The notes beneath the pieces are model-generated. The model was given only the letters and a program-made list of their open reading frames with translations. It searched no databases and was not told the DNA's origin. Positions 54,470 to 64,000 of a stretch of 64,000 bases of DNA are shown here, piece after piece. Position 1 is the first letter of the stretch. Each line of letters starts with the position of its first letter. This stretch comes from Bubalus kerabau (Eukaryota > Chordata > Mammalia > Artiodactyla > Bovidae), in the NCBI RefSeq assembly GCF_029407905.1, contig NC_073643.1, positions 26,068,001 to 26,132,000 of the forward strand, in the 5' to 3' direction. A program made the translations under genes and the position numbers.

Positions 54470-57400
54470 AACTTGAAAGTATCCTCATTTCAAAATTCAC
54501 ACAGGATAGTATGATTATAATGTCATATTTAATGAGGCATATCATTACCTCGGTAGAATCTAAAGCAATGGTGATTCAGTAAGTATTTACTGAATGCCTA
54601 TGGGTGTGAAATGTCACAGGTAACAGCTAAGTGAATTACACAGGATTTCTTTCCTGAAGAATCTTTGCAACAAGTAGGAGATAATATGTGTTATAATATG
54701 TTAATACCATATGCTTTTTAATGTTATTCAAATCTGTTTGATTTTAATATTAGGAAGATTTAATAAAGATACAACTTTAGATGTTAATAGAGAAAAAATA
54801 GGCAAGAACTGCCTCATGTATTGTACAAGCAAGGGATGGTGAATGCTTAGCAAGTGTTGATTGTTTTTGCTATATTGCAGAATTTTTGGAAAGATGTACT
54901 GGTTTACACTCTCAGGAAAGTTAAGAAGTATGGTCTTACTTTATTATAAAATTAGGATTCTTTTGGCAGTTGAATGAAATAACCATGTTCATCTTTTAGA
55001 AAAATAAACATATCTCAGGCAGCAAATGTGAGGAGTTTACTCGCTGAGAGATGAGCTGTGGGAATAATAACTACATTTGTTTGAGTAAATGGTTTTCTTA
55101 GAGTTGTTTGCATGCCTAAATATTATAGAGGGTCTCTATGGATTCGATTTTTAATGAGAATGTTGTGGCACAGAGAGTTTGAATTAGTCGTAAGTAGGAA
55201 GTAGTAAGTAAGGTAGTAAGTAGAAATGAGAGAGAGGATATGACCAAGTATCTTTGAGATGGTTAGGGTTATAACTAGAACAATATCAGTGGAAATCATC
55301 TAGAAAAGCTGAAGGAAGTTTTGGAAAAATTTGCAGGAATTGCAAAGAAAATCAAGCCTGACCTTTAAGTTTACATTCTTGGTGAATACAGGAGAAAATA
55401 TATTTTTCTTGAAGGTGCATACTTTGGGAATGTTTGGACTCAGGTGAAAGGTCACCATAATACAGAAATAACCAGTGTGCAATTGAAAGTGAACAGGTGT
55501 GAGCCCAAGTGTGGAACAAGAGATGCACAACGGGAGAAAAAACACAGAGAATGGAGAACCTAGGACCTTTGGGAATGTTTATGTATAGAGACAGAAGTGA
55601 AAGAAGAGCTTCAAATATGTCAGTGGGGGAATTATTGCTTTCCTTTTCCTATAACAATGAGGAATTAAACATGGCTGTTTTTGTTAAAATGCAGAAAATC
55701 ATCACACATAATCATTCAGATTCTTGATCCAGGTATTTATTCTGATTATTCTGTCATACATGTGCACCTTTAAATTAGCTTTCAAAGTATGTCAGCTGAA
55801 AATGACTCCATTTTCCAGTGAAAATTGTGGTCTGATTTCCAGGGGACATTGGCTAAAGATGAGGAAATATCTCCTGAATAAAATGAAGATATATTTGCAA
55901 TAAACCTCATTTGATCAAGAGAAAAAGAGACAGAAGACACGTTCGTTCTATACATCCGTCAGAGTGCGCATGACGGGAATACCAACAAGCGGAGGCAGGT
56001 GTTTTGTCCTGATACACCTGACAGTCTGTCAGGGCCACTGTGACTGAAAACAAAACTGCGAGGACGGGCCCCGTTCCTCCCTTTCCTATCTCCCCCTTAA
56101 AAATAATTCCTGGACCTTGTTGAAGGAAATAAAGCCACTTTTTCCATTTCAATACCAGGCACAGAGAATTTCTCCTGGTCTGGCGCTGAATACTTAATTT
56201 CTGGACACATCTGTTTCTCTTCAGGAGTTAACTTTTAAAAGTAACCTTTCAGAAGATGAAAGAGAGGCATGAAACATTTTTATTTTCCTGAAGAATCTCA
56301 TTTCTCTTCTCTCAGAAGACAATTGCACCTGGGAGCTGTCTGGTTCACTTTACATGTGAGCTACTTGCTTCATTTAAAAAATAAGAGAGAGGGAAAACAA
56401 GGTGTTTTGTAAGCAGACACACAACTTAAGCAGATTTTCTTTTAATTTGTGCCAATTAGTTGACCAGACTAGTCTAAGGTTCTTGTTTGCTTTCATAAAA
56501 AATTCTCCACCTACCTGCCTACTCCCCAAACATTGTAAATCCCAAACTAATTTTCCAAGCCTAACTTTCATGTTTACCACCTTGCTTTCCAACATTTGTA
56601 CCTTCTCACTTAAAGAGCAGGAGGAATAATTGCAAACATAATTAGGTAATGAAGGGACCCTTTTATGTGGAGTGTAGTTAATTAGAGCTGTCCAGTTATA
56701 CCTCTAAAGGCAATCCTTCATATTCTCTCTTCCCTCTGTCTTTTAAAGGTGTCATTAAGAGTGATTGCAACAAATAGATTTTCTTATAATTAGTGGATTC
56801 AAATCAGATGATATACAAGATCATAATGAATTTGATTTGCAACTTACCCTTCCCCTCCATTTGTGATTTAAGAATTTGGGGAATTTGGGGGGCAATAATG
56901 TGCATTATTTTTACATTAGTCATCCCACATAAATTTTACAGGGCCTACAAGGCAAAGGTGGGGGGCGTTGACTGACTGCTAATCTTTAGTAGGAAATGTC
57001 TGTGGTGGCTCAGAGTAGTGGTCACAGCAGGTTTGCCTCTTAGGTTTTTTTGCCTGTCTTCATCACTGAAAATAATAGTATTAATTTAATAAGCATACTG
57101 TTTCAAGCTTCCCTTCTCCCCTTTTTTTTTCTTGGAAAGCAGTCAGGTCTAGGCTCAAGTGAGGTGACTGTCTGGTTGGGGCAGTGACCATCTGGTTTGA
57201 GAGCTGTGTGAAGAGGGTGTCCTAGCTGTGTGGTAGCCCAGTAGGGTGAGAAGATGGACTATATACAGGGGATTAAGCACATGCACACATATTTTGAAAG
57301 ATAATAGGAGGGAAGGGAGATATAACATTGTAAATGAAAAAAAAAAAAACTAGAGAAAACCTTTTGTTAGATTGGAATGAGTAACAGTGAGATGAATTTC

Positions 57401-57936
57401 TATTTTTAATACATATAGTTTGATATAAACACACACACGTATATATGCATATATGTATATATATTTATAAATGTATGTATATATGTATACATAAATGTTT
57501 ATATCCACTTGGAGAACCTGGGAAGAGCCATATTCCAGTGGCAATGAGCTAGTTTAGCAACCATATCTTGGTTTTTAGAACCCATTAACTGCTAAAGGAA
57601 CCAAGGATCCTTGGAGAAATGTCTGATTCCAGGACTGCAACAGGGAAAGAACACAATGACCTGCAGCATTTTGTTGTGTCAGAAAGTAAGGTATGTCCAG
57701 AAATGATGGAGCTGGGCCAAAGGACACAGAAGTCAGATTAAAAGTATTTCCACTAGTCTAATCTGGGACAACTTGAGCAACAACAACCACAACAATAAAA
57801 TAATGATAGCAATGCATTAAAATCTATTAAGTAAATGGTTATACTTTATATAAATAGATTTAAAAACAAATGAATAAAGGGGACGAAGAGAAAGTTCTTC
57901 CTTTGAGTAAATGAAAACTGTAAAAAATAAGTGAAT
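54470..57936. other. Long repeat-poor unassigned tract
   Basis: About 3.5 kb with no SINE or LINE that I recognise, apart from possible old-repeat traces near 54570-54660, an A-run at about 57338-57349 and a TATATG-type run at 57430-57495. It holds a CpG-dense block (55939-56077) and several TAATTA-type motifs (56450-56800). The open frame at 55907-56152 (minus, 81 codons) crosses the CpG block but is not recognised. Confidence 0.5.
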
Positions 57937-58142
57937 GTGTTAGATGCTCAGTCATGTCCAACTCTTTGAGATCCCATGGACTGTAGCCTGCCAGGCTCCT
58001 CTGTCCATGGAATTCTCCCGGCAAGAACACTGGAGTGGGTAGCCATTCTATCCTCCAGGGGATCTTCCTGACCCATGGATAGAACTCAGGTCTTCAACAC
58101 GGCAGGCAGATTTCTTTACTGTCTGAGCCACCATGGAAGTCC
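57937..58142 (-). repeat. Bov-tA SINE, antisense
   Basis: GTTAGATGCTCAGTCATGTC, the Bov-A body and the reversed tRNA head GAGCCACCATGGAAGTCCC. Confidence 0.94.
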
Positions 58143-58504
58143 CTGGAGTAAAATGTCAACTAATAAATGTAAAAGAAATGACAGAATTGGAAAATCACAG
58201 GGTGACAGCTATCATGATAGAATTAATTCAGGCAAGAATTGCCGATAGATGCTAAAACTAGGGGGTAAGAGTGGCATGAGTTATGGGATTTTACATAATT
58301 TCAAAGTTTCTGTGAAGGCAGAAACCTTGTATAGTTTGTATACTTCTAGCTGGGCTGGATAAATAGCTGTTAAACAGAAGTGTGAATGGTGAAATAAATA
58401 GTACTTCCTCATGAACAAACGACTTGACAGTAGGTAGAATCTATACTCAGTCCATGGCTGCACGCATGAAGAAACAACATTTCATTCAGGGCACAGCACC
58501 TGAA
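58143..58504. other. Unassigned stretch
   Basis: No supported gene or repeat. Confidence 0.4.
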
Positions 58505-58660
58505 GAGAGACTGACTGGGTTAGAATCCTGCTTTTGGACTTTAATGATGTGTAAGTCTAGACAAGAAAATTCATTTCCAAGCCTTGGGTCTTTATATGTG
58601 AAATGGGATGGTGAAAGTGCTGACACCTAGAACTCTGGGTGGTTGTAAATGACATAAATA
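58505..58660 (+). repeat. MIR SINE, sense
   Basis: GACTGGGTTAGAATCCTGCT, GATGTGTAAGTCTAGACAAG, TCTTTATATGTGAAATGGGA and GGTTGTAAATGACATAAAT follow the sense MIR head and core. Confidence 0.8.
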
Positions 58661-58790
58661 TAACTGCAGTGAAAGAGTAAGAAGAACGCAGAAGAATTCA
58701 CCTCTGCTGGTTGTAAGATATATGTAAGAGGTGTGCCCTTCCCACCCCCACACACGGGATAGTTGAATTCTTGTGGTCTAGGAAATTGGA

Positions 58791-59067
58791 TGGAGAAGGC
58801 AATGGCACCCCACTCCAGTACTCTTGCCTGGAAAATCCCATGGACAGAGGAACCTGGTAGGCTGCAGTCCACGGGGTTGCTAAGAGTCCGATACAACTAA
58901 GCAACTTCACTTTCACTTTTCACTTTCATGCATTGGAGAATGAAATGGCAACCCACTCCAGTGTTCTTGCCTGGAGAATCCCAGGGATGGGGGAGCCTGG
59001 TGGGCTGCCATCTATGGGGTCACACAGAGTTGGACACAATTGAAATGACTTAGCAGTAGCAGCAGCA
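58791..59067 (+). repeat. BOV-A2 SINE, sense, with TSD
   Basis: Two Bov-A monomers (GGAGAAGGCAATGGCACCCC first), the TTTCACTTTTCACTTTCATG linker and a terminal (CAG)n. A perfect 10-bp TSD, GGAAATTGGA, lies at 58781-58790 and 59068-59077. Confidence 0.97.
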
Positions 59068-59117
59068 GGAAATTGGAAGCAGCAATCACAAACAGGAAGG
59101 AATAAGAAATACCAGAT

Positions 59118-59195
59118 TTGTTTATTACTTATGCATGATTTGTTGAGTCCTTACTATATGCCAAACACTGTTCATCTGAATTAAATGTACCCATT
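59118..59195 (-). repeat. MIR SINE fragment, antisense
   Basis: GTTGAGTCCTTACTATATGC then CAAACACTGTTCATCTGAA is the reversed MIR 3' part. It directly precedes the BovB. Confidence 0.65.
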
Positions 59196-61648
59196 TCAGT
59201 CCATTTCAGTTCACTGATTCCTAAAATATCAATGTTCACTCTTGCTGTCTCCTGTTTGACCACTTCCAATTTACCTTGATTCATGGACCTAACATTTCAA
59301 GTTCTTATGCAATATTATTCTTTACACCATTGGACTTTACTTCCATCATCAGTCACATCTATACCTGGGCGTTGCTTTCACTTTGGATCCATCTCTTCAT
59401 TCTTTCTGAAGTTATTTTTCTACTCTTCTCCAGTAGCATATGGGGCACCTGTCGACCTGGGGAGTTCATCTTTCAGTGTCATATCTTTTGCCTTTTCATA
59501 CTGTTCATGCGATTCTCAAGGCAAGAATACTGAAGTGGATTGTCATTCCCTTCTTCAGTGGACCACATTTTGTCATTATATCTTTTACAATGGGCAAGAA
59601 TCCCTTTGAAGGAATGGAGTAGCCCACAAGAGTCCGAAATGCAGTACTTGGGTGCAATCTCAAAAATGACAGAATGATCATAGTAATCAAGTTTATGCTC
59701 CAACCACTAATGCTGAAGAAGCTGAAGTTGAACAATTCTTTGATGACCTACAAGACCTTCTAGAAGTAACACCAAAAAAACATGTCCTTTTCATCATAGG
59801 GGACTGGAATGCAAAAGTAGGAAGAAAACAGATACCTGGAGTAACAGGCCTTGGAGTACAAGATGAAACAGGGCAAAGGCTAACAGAGTTTTGCCAAGAG
59901 GATGCATAGTCATAACAAATACCCTTTTTCCACAACACAAGAGATGACGCTACACATGGACATCACCCGATGGTTAATACCAAAATCAGACTGATGATAT
60001 TCTTTGCAGCCAAAGATGGAGAAGCTCTATACAGTCAGAAAAAACAAGACCAGGTGCTGACTGTGGCTCAGATCATGAACTCTTTATTGCAAAATACAGA
60101 CTTAAATTGAAGAGAGTAGGGAAAACCACTAGACCATTCAGGTATCACCTAAATCAAATACCTTACACTTTTACATTGGAAGTGACAGATTCAAGGGATT
60201 AGATCTGATAGACAGAGTGCCTGAAGAACTACAGATGAGGTTCATGACACTGTACAGAGGGCAGTGATCAAGCCATCCCCAAGAAAAAGAAATGCAAAAA
60301 GGCAAAATGGTTGTCTGAGGAGGCCTTACAAATAGCTGTGAAAAGAAGAGAAGTGAAAGGCAAAAGAGAAAAGCAAAGATATACTCATCTGAATGCACAG
60401 TTGCAAAGAATAGCAAGGAGAGATAAGAAAGACTGCCTAAGTGATCAGTGCAAAAAAATAGAGGAAAACAATAGAATGGGAAAGACTAGAGATCTCTTCA
60501 AGAAAATTAGAGATACCAAGGGGACATTTCATGCAAAGATGGGCACAATAAAGGACAGAAACAGTATGGACCTAACAGAAGCAGAAGGTATTAAGAAAAG
60601 GTGGCAAAAATAAATGGAAGAATGATACAAAAAAGGATTTTAATGACCCAGATAACCACAATGGTGTGATTACTCACCTAGAGCCAGACTCCCTGGAGTC
60701 TGAAGGCAAGTGGGCCTTAGGAAGCATCATTAGGAAGAAAGCTAGTGGAGGTGATGGAATTCCAGCTTAGCTATTTCAAGTCGTAAAGGATGATGCTGTT
60801 AAAGTGCTGCAGTCAATATGCCAGAAAATTTTGAAAACTCAGTAGCCACAGGACTGGAAAATGCTGGTTTTCATTACAATCCCAAAGAAAGGCAATACCA
60901 AAGAATGTTCAAACTACCACACAATTGTACTCATCTCACATGCTAGCCAAGTAATGCTCAAAATCATCCAAGTGAGACTTCAAAAGTACGTGAACCAAGA
61001 ACTTCCAGATGTTCAAGCTGGATTTATAAAAGGCAGAGGAATCAGAGATCAAATTGCCAACATTGTTGGATCATAGAAAAGGCAAGAGTCCTGGAAAAAC
61101 CTCTACTTTTGCTTTACTGACTCCACCAAAGGCATTGAAGTCAAGGCTGTATATTGTCATCCTGATTATTTAACTTATATGCAGAGTACATCATGTGAAA
61201 TGCCAGGCTGGATGAAGCACAAGTTGGAATCAAAATTGCCTGGAGAAGTATCAATAACCTCAGATATGCAGATGACACCATCCTTATGGCAGAAAGCGAA
61301 GAGGAACTGAGCAGCCTCTTAATGAAAGTGAAACAGGAGAGTGAAAAATCTGGCTTAAAACTCAACATTCAAAAAATTAAGATCAAGGCAGCTGGTCCCA
61401 TTACTTCATGGCAAATAGATGGGAAACAGTGGAAACAGTGAGAGGCTTTATTTTCTTGGGCTCTAAAACAACTGCAGATGGTGACTTCAGCCATGAAATT
61501 AAAAGACGCTTGCTCCTTGGAAGAAAAGCTATGACAATCCTAGACAGCATGTTAAAAAGCAGGGACATTACTTTGCTGACAAAGGTCCATCTAGTCAAAG
61601 CTATGGTTTTTCCAGTAGTCATGTATGGATGTGACAGTTGGACTCTAA
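59196..61648 (+). pseudogene. Longest BovB LINE, part 1: 5' region, endonuclease and RT remnants
   Basis: Begins with BovB 5' sequence (TTTCAGTTCACTGATTCCTA, TGACCACTTCCAATTTACC, GGAGTTCATCTTTCAGTGTC) and has an internal deletion near 59575. The apurinic-type endonuclease follows in broken frames: Gly-Asp-Trp-Asn at 59799-59810 and a terminal Ser-Asp-His-Glu at 60068-60079. A linker frame (60311-60613) and RT (frame 60861-61076 onward) follow. Motif A is lost in a deletion around 61130-61140; motif C is intact Tyr-Ala-Asp-Asp at 61265-61276. Stops (for example at 59907 and 60614) and frameshifts show it is inactive. It is the only copy here with an endonuclease region. Confidence 0.95.
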
Positions 61649-61968
61649 GAGACAATGATGTATAGAACAGTCTTTTGGACTCTGTGGGAGAGGGAGAGGG
61701 TGGGATGATTTGGGAGAATGGCATTGAAACATGTATAATATCATATATGAAACGAGTCGCCAGTCCAGGTTCGATGCATGATACTGAATGCTTGGGGCTG
61801 GTGCACTGGGATGACCCGGGGGGACGGTATGGGGAGGGAGGAGGGAGGAGGGCTCAGGATGGGGAGCACATGTATACCTGTGGCGGGTTCATTTTGATGT
61901 GTGGAAAAACCAATACAATATTGTAAAGTTAAAAAATAAAGTAAAATAAAAATAAATTAAAAAAAAAT
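61649..61968 (+). repeat. L1 3' UTR, sense, nested in BovB (copy A)
   Basis: Starts at GAGACAATGATGTATAGAAC, which lies just before the L1 3' UTR. It carries the G-rich tract at 61831-61852 and ends in an A-rich tail. It is more severely 5'-truncated than copy B and has no convincing long TSD (at most 3-4 bp). Confidence 0.93.
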
Positions 61969-61980
61969 AAAGAAAGCTGA

Positions 61981-62679
61981 ATTCCTTAAAAAACTGAAAA
62001 TAGAACTGCCTTATGATCCAGCAATCCCACTGCTGGGCATACACACTGAGGAAACCAGAAGGGAAAGAGACATGTGTACCCCAGTGTTCATCGCAGCACT
62101 GTTTATAATAGCCAGGACATGGAAGCAACCTAGATGTCCATCAGCAGATGAATGGATAAGAAAGTTGTGGTACATATACACAATGGAGTACTACTCAGCC
62201 ATTAAAAAGAACACATTTGAATCAGTTCTAATGAGGTGGATGAAATTGGAGCCTATTATACAGAGTGAAGTAAGCCAGAAAGAAAAACATCAATACAGTA
62301 TACTAACGCATATATATGGAATTTAGAAAGATGGTAACAATAACCCCGTGTACGAGACAGCAAAAGAGACACTGATGTATAGAACAGTCTAATGGACTCT
62401 GTTGGAGAGGGAGAGGGTGGGAAGATTTGGGAGAATGGCATTGAAACATGTGTAATATCATGTATGAAACGAGTTGCCAGTCCAGGTTCAATGCACGATA
62501 CTGGATGCTTGGGGCTGGTGCACTGGGATGACCCAGAGGGATGGTATGGGGAGGGAGGAGGGAGGAGGGTTCAGGATGGGGAGCACATGTATACCTGTGG
62601 CAGATTCGTTTTGATGTTTGGCAAAACTAATACAGTGTTTCAGGTTTAAAAATAAAATAAAATTAAAAAAAAAAAAAAA
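61981..62679 (+). repeat. L1 3' end, sense, nested in BovB (copy B), with TSD
   Basis: Starts at ATTCCTTAAAAAACTGAAAA (near the end of ORF2), passes AGCACTGTTTATAATAGCCA and the G-rich tract at 62547-62569, and ends in a long poly-A. A 12-bp TSD, AAAGAAAGCTGA, lies at 61969-61980 and 62680-62691. Confidence 0.95.
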
Positions 62680-63090
62680 AAAGAAAGCTGAGTGCCAAAG
62701 AATTGATGCTTTTGAACTGTGGTGTTGAAGAAGACTCTTGAGAGTTCCTTGGACTGCAAGGAGATCCAACCAGTCCATCCTAAGGGAAATCAGTCCTGAA
62801 TATTCATTGGAAGGACTGATGTTGATGCTGAAGCTCCAATATTTTGACTACCTGATGTGAAGAATGGACTCATTTGAAAAGACCCTGATGTTGGGAAAGA
62901 TTGAACGCAGGAGGAGAAGGGGACAACAGAGGATGAGATGGTTGTATGGCATCACTGACTCAATGGACATGAGTTTGAGCAAGCTCTGGGAGCTGGTAAT
63001 GGACAAGGAAGCCTGGTGTGCTGCAGACAATGGAGTTATAAAGAGTTGTATCTGACTGAGCGACTGAACTGAACTGAAGTGAAGCACTCT
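62680..63090 (+). repeat. Longest BovB LINE, part 2: 3' end
   Basis: BovB resumes with AAGCTGAGTGCCAAAGAATT and continues to the terminus GAGCGACTGAACTGAACTGA. With part 1 it gives about 2.86 kb of BovB, against a family length of roughly 3.2 kb. Confidence 0.95.
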
Positions 63091-63432
63091 TCAAAGCAGA
63101 GGTGATGTACCAGTGAAACAACATATTTAAACAGAGTTGGTCTAAAATTGTAGTGTGCATAAAAAGGATGACTTCCTAATCTGAAGTGCATAGAAATTGT
63201 GACCTCCAACTACAGTATATGCATAGGAATCACTTACAGAGGTCCTTATCCCTTTGTCTGGACAGGACTTAAAAAGATTCATTTTTAATAAACACTTCTA
63301 GACGCTTAGATCTATTAGGACTTCTAATAGGCACTAACAGACATTACTACTAATATTAAAAAAGTATTTATCATTATCTCATTTATTCCTTACCACAACC
63401 CTATGAATTTGTACTACTATTATAGTATATCG
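63091..63432. other. Unassigned stretch
   Basis: No clear gene. The part around 63360-63425 may be a MIR trace (CATTTATTCCTTACCACAAC, CCTATGAATTTGTACTAC). Confidence 0.4.
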
Positions 63433-63652
63433 GGGCTTCCCAGGTGGCACTAATGGTAAAGAACCCAGCTGCCAATGCAGGAGACGTAAGAACCCTGGGT
63501 TCAATCCCTGGGTTGGGAAGATCCCCTGGAGGAGGGCATGGTAACCCACTCCAGAGTTCTTGCTTGGAGAATCTCATGGATAGAGGAGCCTGGCGGGACA
63601 CAAGTCCATAGTGTCACAAAAAATCAGACATGACTGAAGCAACTTAGCATGC
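63433..63652 (+). repeat. Bov-tA SINE, sense
   Basis: GGGCTTCCCAGGTGGCACTA, GGGTTCAATCCCTGGGTTGG, the Bov-A body and GACATGACTGAAGCAACTTA. Confidence 0.95.
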
Positions 63653-64000
63653 ATATGCATTACACATAGATGAATAACGTAACCTGAAACTTACAGCAAT
63701 TCATTTCCCACTCATGGTTTTCTAGCCAGCAGGAGGCAGCTTTAGGATGCTAACCCAGTTCTGTTCAACAGTGAAACCAGCTCTAACCCTGCCTGTTGCC
63801 TTAATTTTAGGAAGCAGAGCTACGGACCTGGGGACACCTCACAGCAGATACTGCAGTGCATTGGCAGCAGTGAACGTCCTCAAAATGACTGAGGCTTAGC
63901 GCCTGTCTTTATTCCATGGGTGTCGTCCCGTGCTGACTGCTGGGTAGTAAGTGTGCTCAGTGGCGGTTCATGAACACATAAATCACTGAGGGGATTCAGA
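63653..64000. other. Unassigned right edge, weak exon-like context
   Basis: A GC-richer segment with a possible acceptor CCTTAATTTTAG followed by GAAGCAGAGCTACGGACCTG at about 63811. All three frames reach stops within about 90 nt, so an internal exon is unlikely; a terminal or noncoding exon cannot be excluded. Cut by the window end. Confidence 0.3.

Noticed and set aside
61675..62649. Repeated 83-87 codon frames beginning Met-Asp-Ser-Val (also at 28647-28910)
   Set aside because: They lie in the L1 3' UTR around the G-rich tract and recur wherever that UTR occurs. L1 3' UTR is noncoding.

Overview
This window is ruminant nuclear DNA, most likely cattle or a close relative (Pecora). The evidence is the density of ruminant-specific retroposons. 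I see eleven main copies of the RTE-clade LINE BovB, about two dozen Bov-tA and BOV-A2 SINEs, two artiodactyl CHR-type tRNA SINEs, and 5'-truncated L1 copies ending in the G-rich 3' UTR typical of cattle L1. Older placental or mammalian layers (MIR, L2, MER5A-type, L1M/HAL1-type, mariner MITEs) lie beneath them. The DNA is AT-rich, CpG-poor and full of stops. There are no operons, Shine-Dalgarno-led genes, CRISPR arrays, phage genes or rRNA.

I found no host protein-coding gene that I can name. The longest open frames (37328-38035 and 37977-38570) are two frame-shifted halves of one BovB reverse transcriptase. Most other open frames fall inside BovB, L1, Bov-tA or BOV-A2. The window is therefore intergenic or deep intronic. 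One internal-exon-like segment (35540-35650, open in one frame, good acceptor and consensus donor) and one weaker candidate at the right edge (about 63810-63890) are the only hints of host exons.

Layout. 1-7.2 kb: mostly unassigned DNA, three Bov-tA SINEs, a compact direct and inverted repeat cluster (3868-3955) and a decayed L1/HAL1. 7.2-9.3 kb: a nest in which a MER5A-type DNA transposon is split by an old L1, itself split by a Bov-tA. 9.3-15 kb: L2, MIRs, two BOV-A2 with clear target duplications, a CHR SINE, a mariner MITE, and an old palindromic repeat split by an L1. 15-18.4 kb: almost no recognisable repeat. 19-31.9 kb: a LINE-rich block of BovB copies in both orientations, antisense and sense L1M, and an L1 nested in BovB. 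32-37.4 kb: repeat-poor, with a BOV-A2, the exon-like segment, and an L1 remnant carrying a GC-rich insert and a G-quadruplex motif. 37.4-40.8 kb: the best-preserved BovB plus SINEs. 41-44.5 kb: MIR, unassigned sequence and an old mammalian repeat. 44.8-46.2 kb: one MIR cut by several younger elements. 46.2-54.5 kb: L1, L2 (also interrupted), MIRs and SINEs. 54.5-57.9 kb: repeat-poor, with a CpG-dense block and a run of TAATTA motifs. 58-64 kb: SINEs and the longest BovB copy, which keeps endonuclease and RT remnants and is interrupted by two L1 3' ends.

The elements work together only as an insertion history. Nesting orders them: MIR, L2 and MER5A are oldest, then L1M, then BovB and Bov SINEs, with some late L1. 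Family names come from recognising consensus features by eye. No alignment was run, so boundaries are good to about 5-20 bp except where a target-site duplication (TSD) is given. I found no credible undescribed functional system. The best leads are the exon-like segment, recurrent L1 insertion at one BovB site, the GC-rich insert, and the 3.9 kb repeat cluster.
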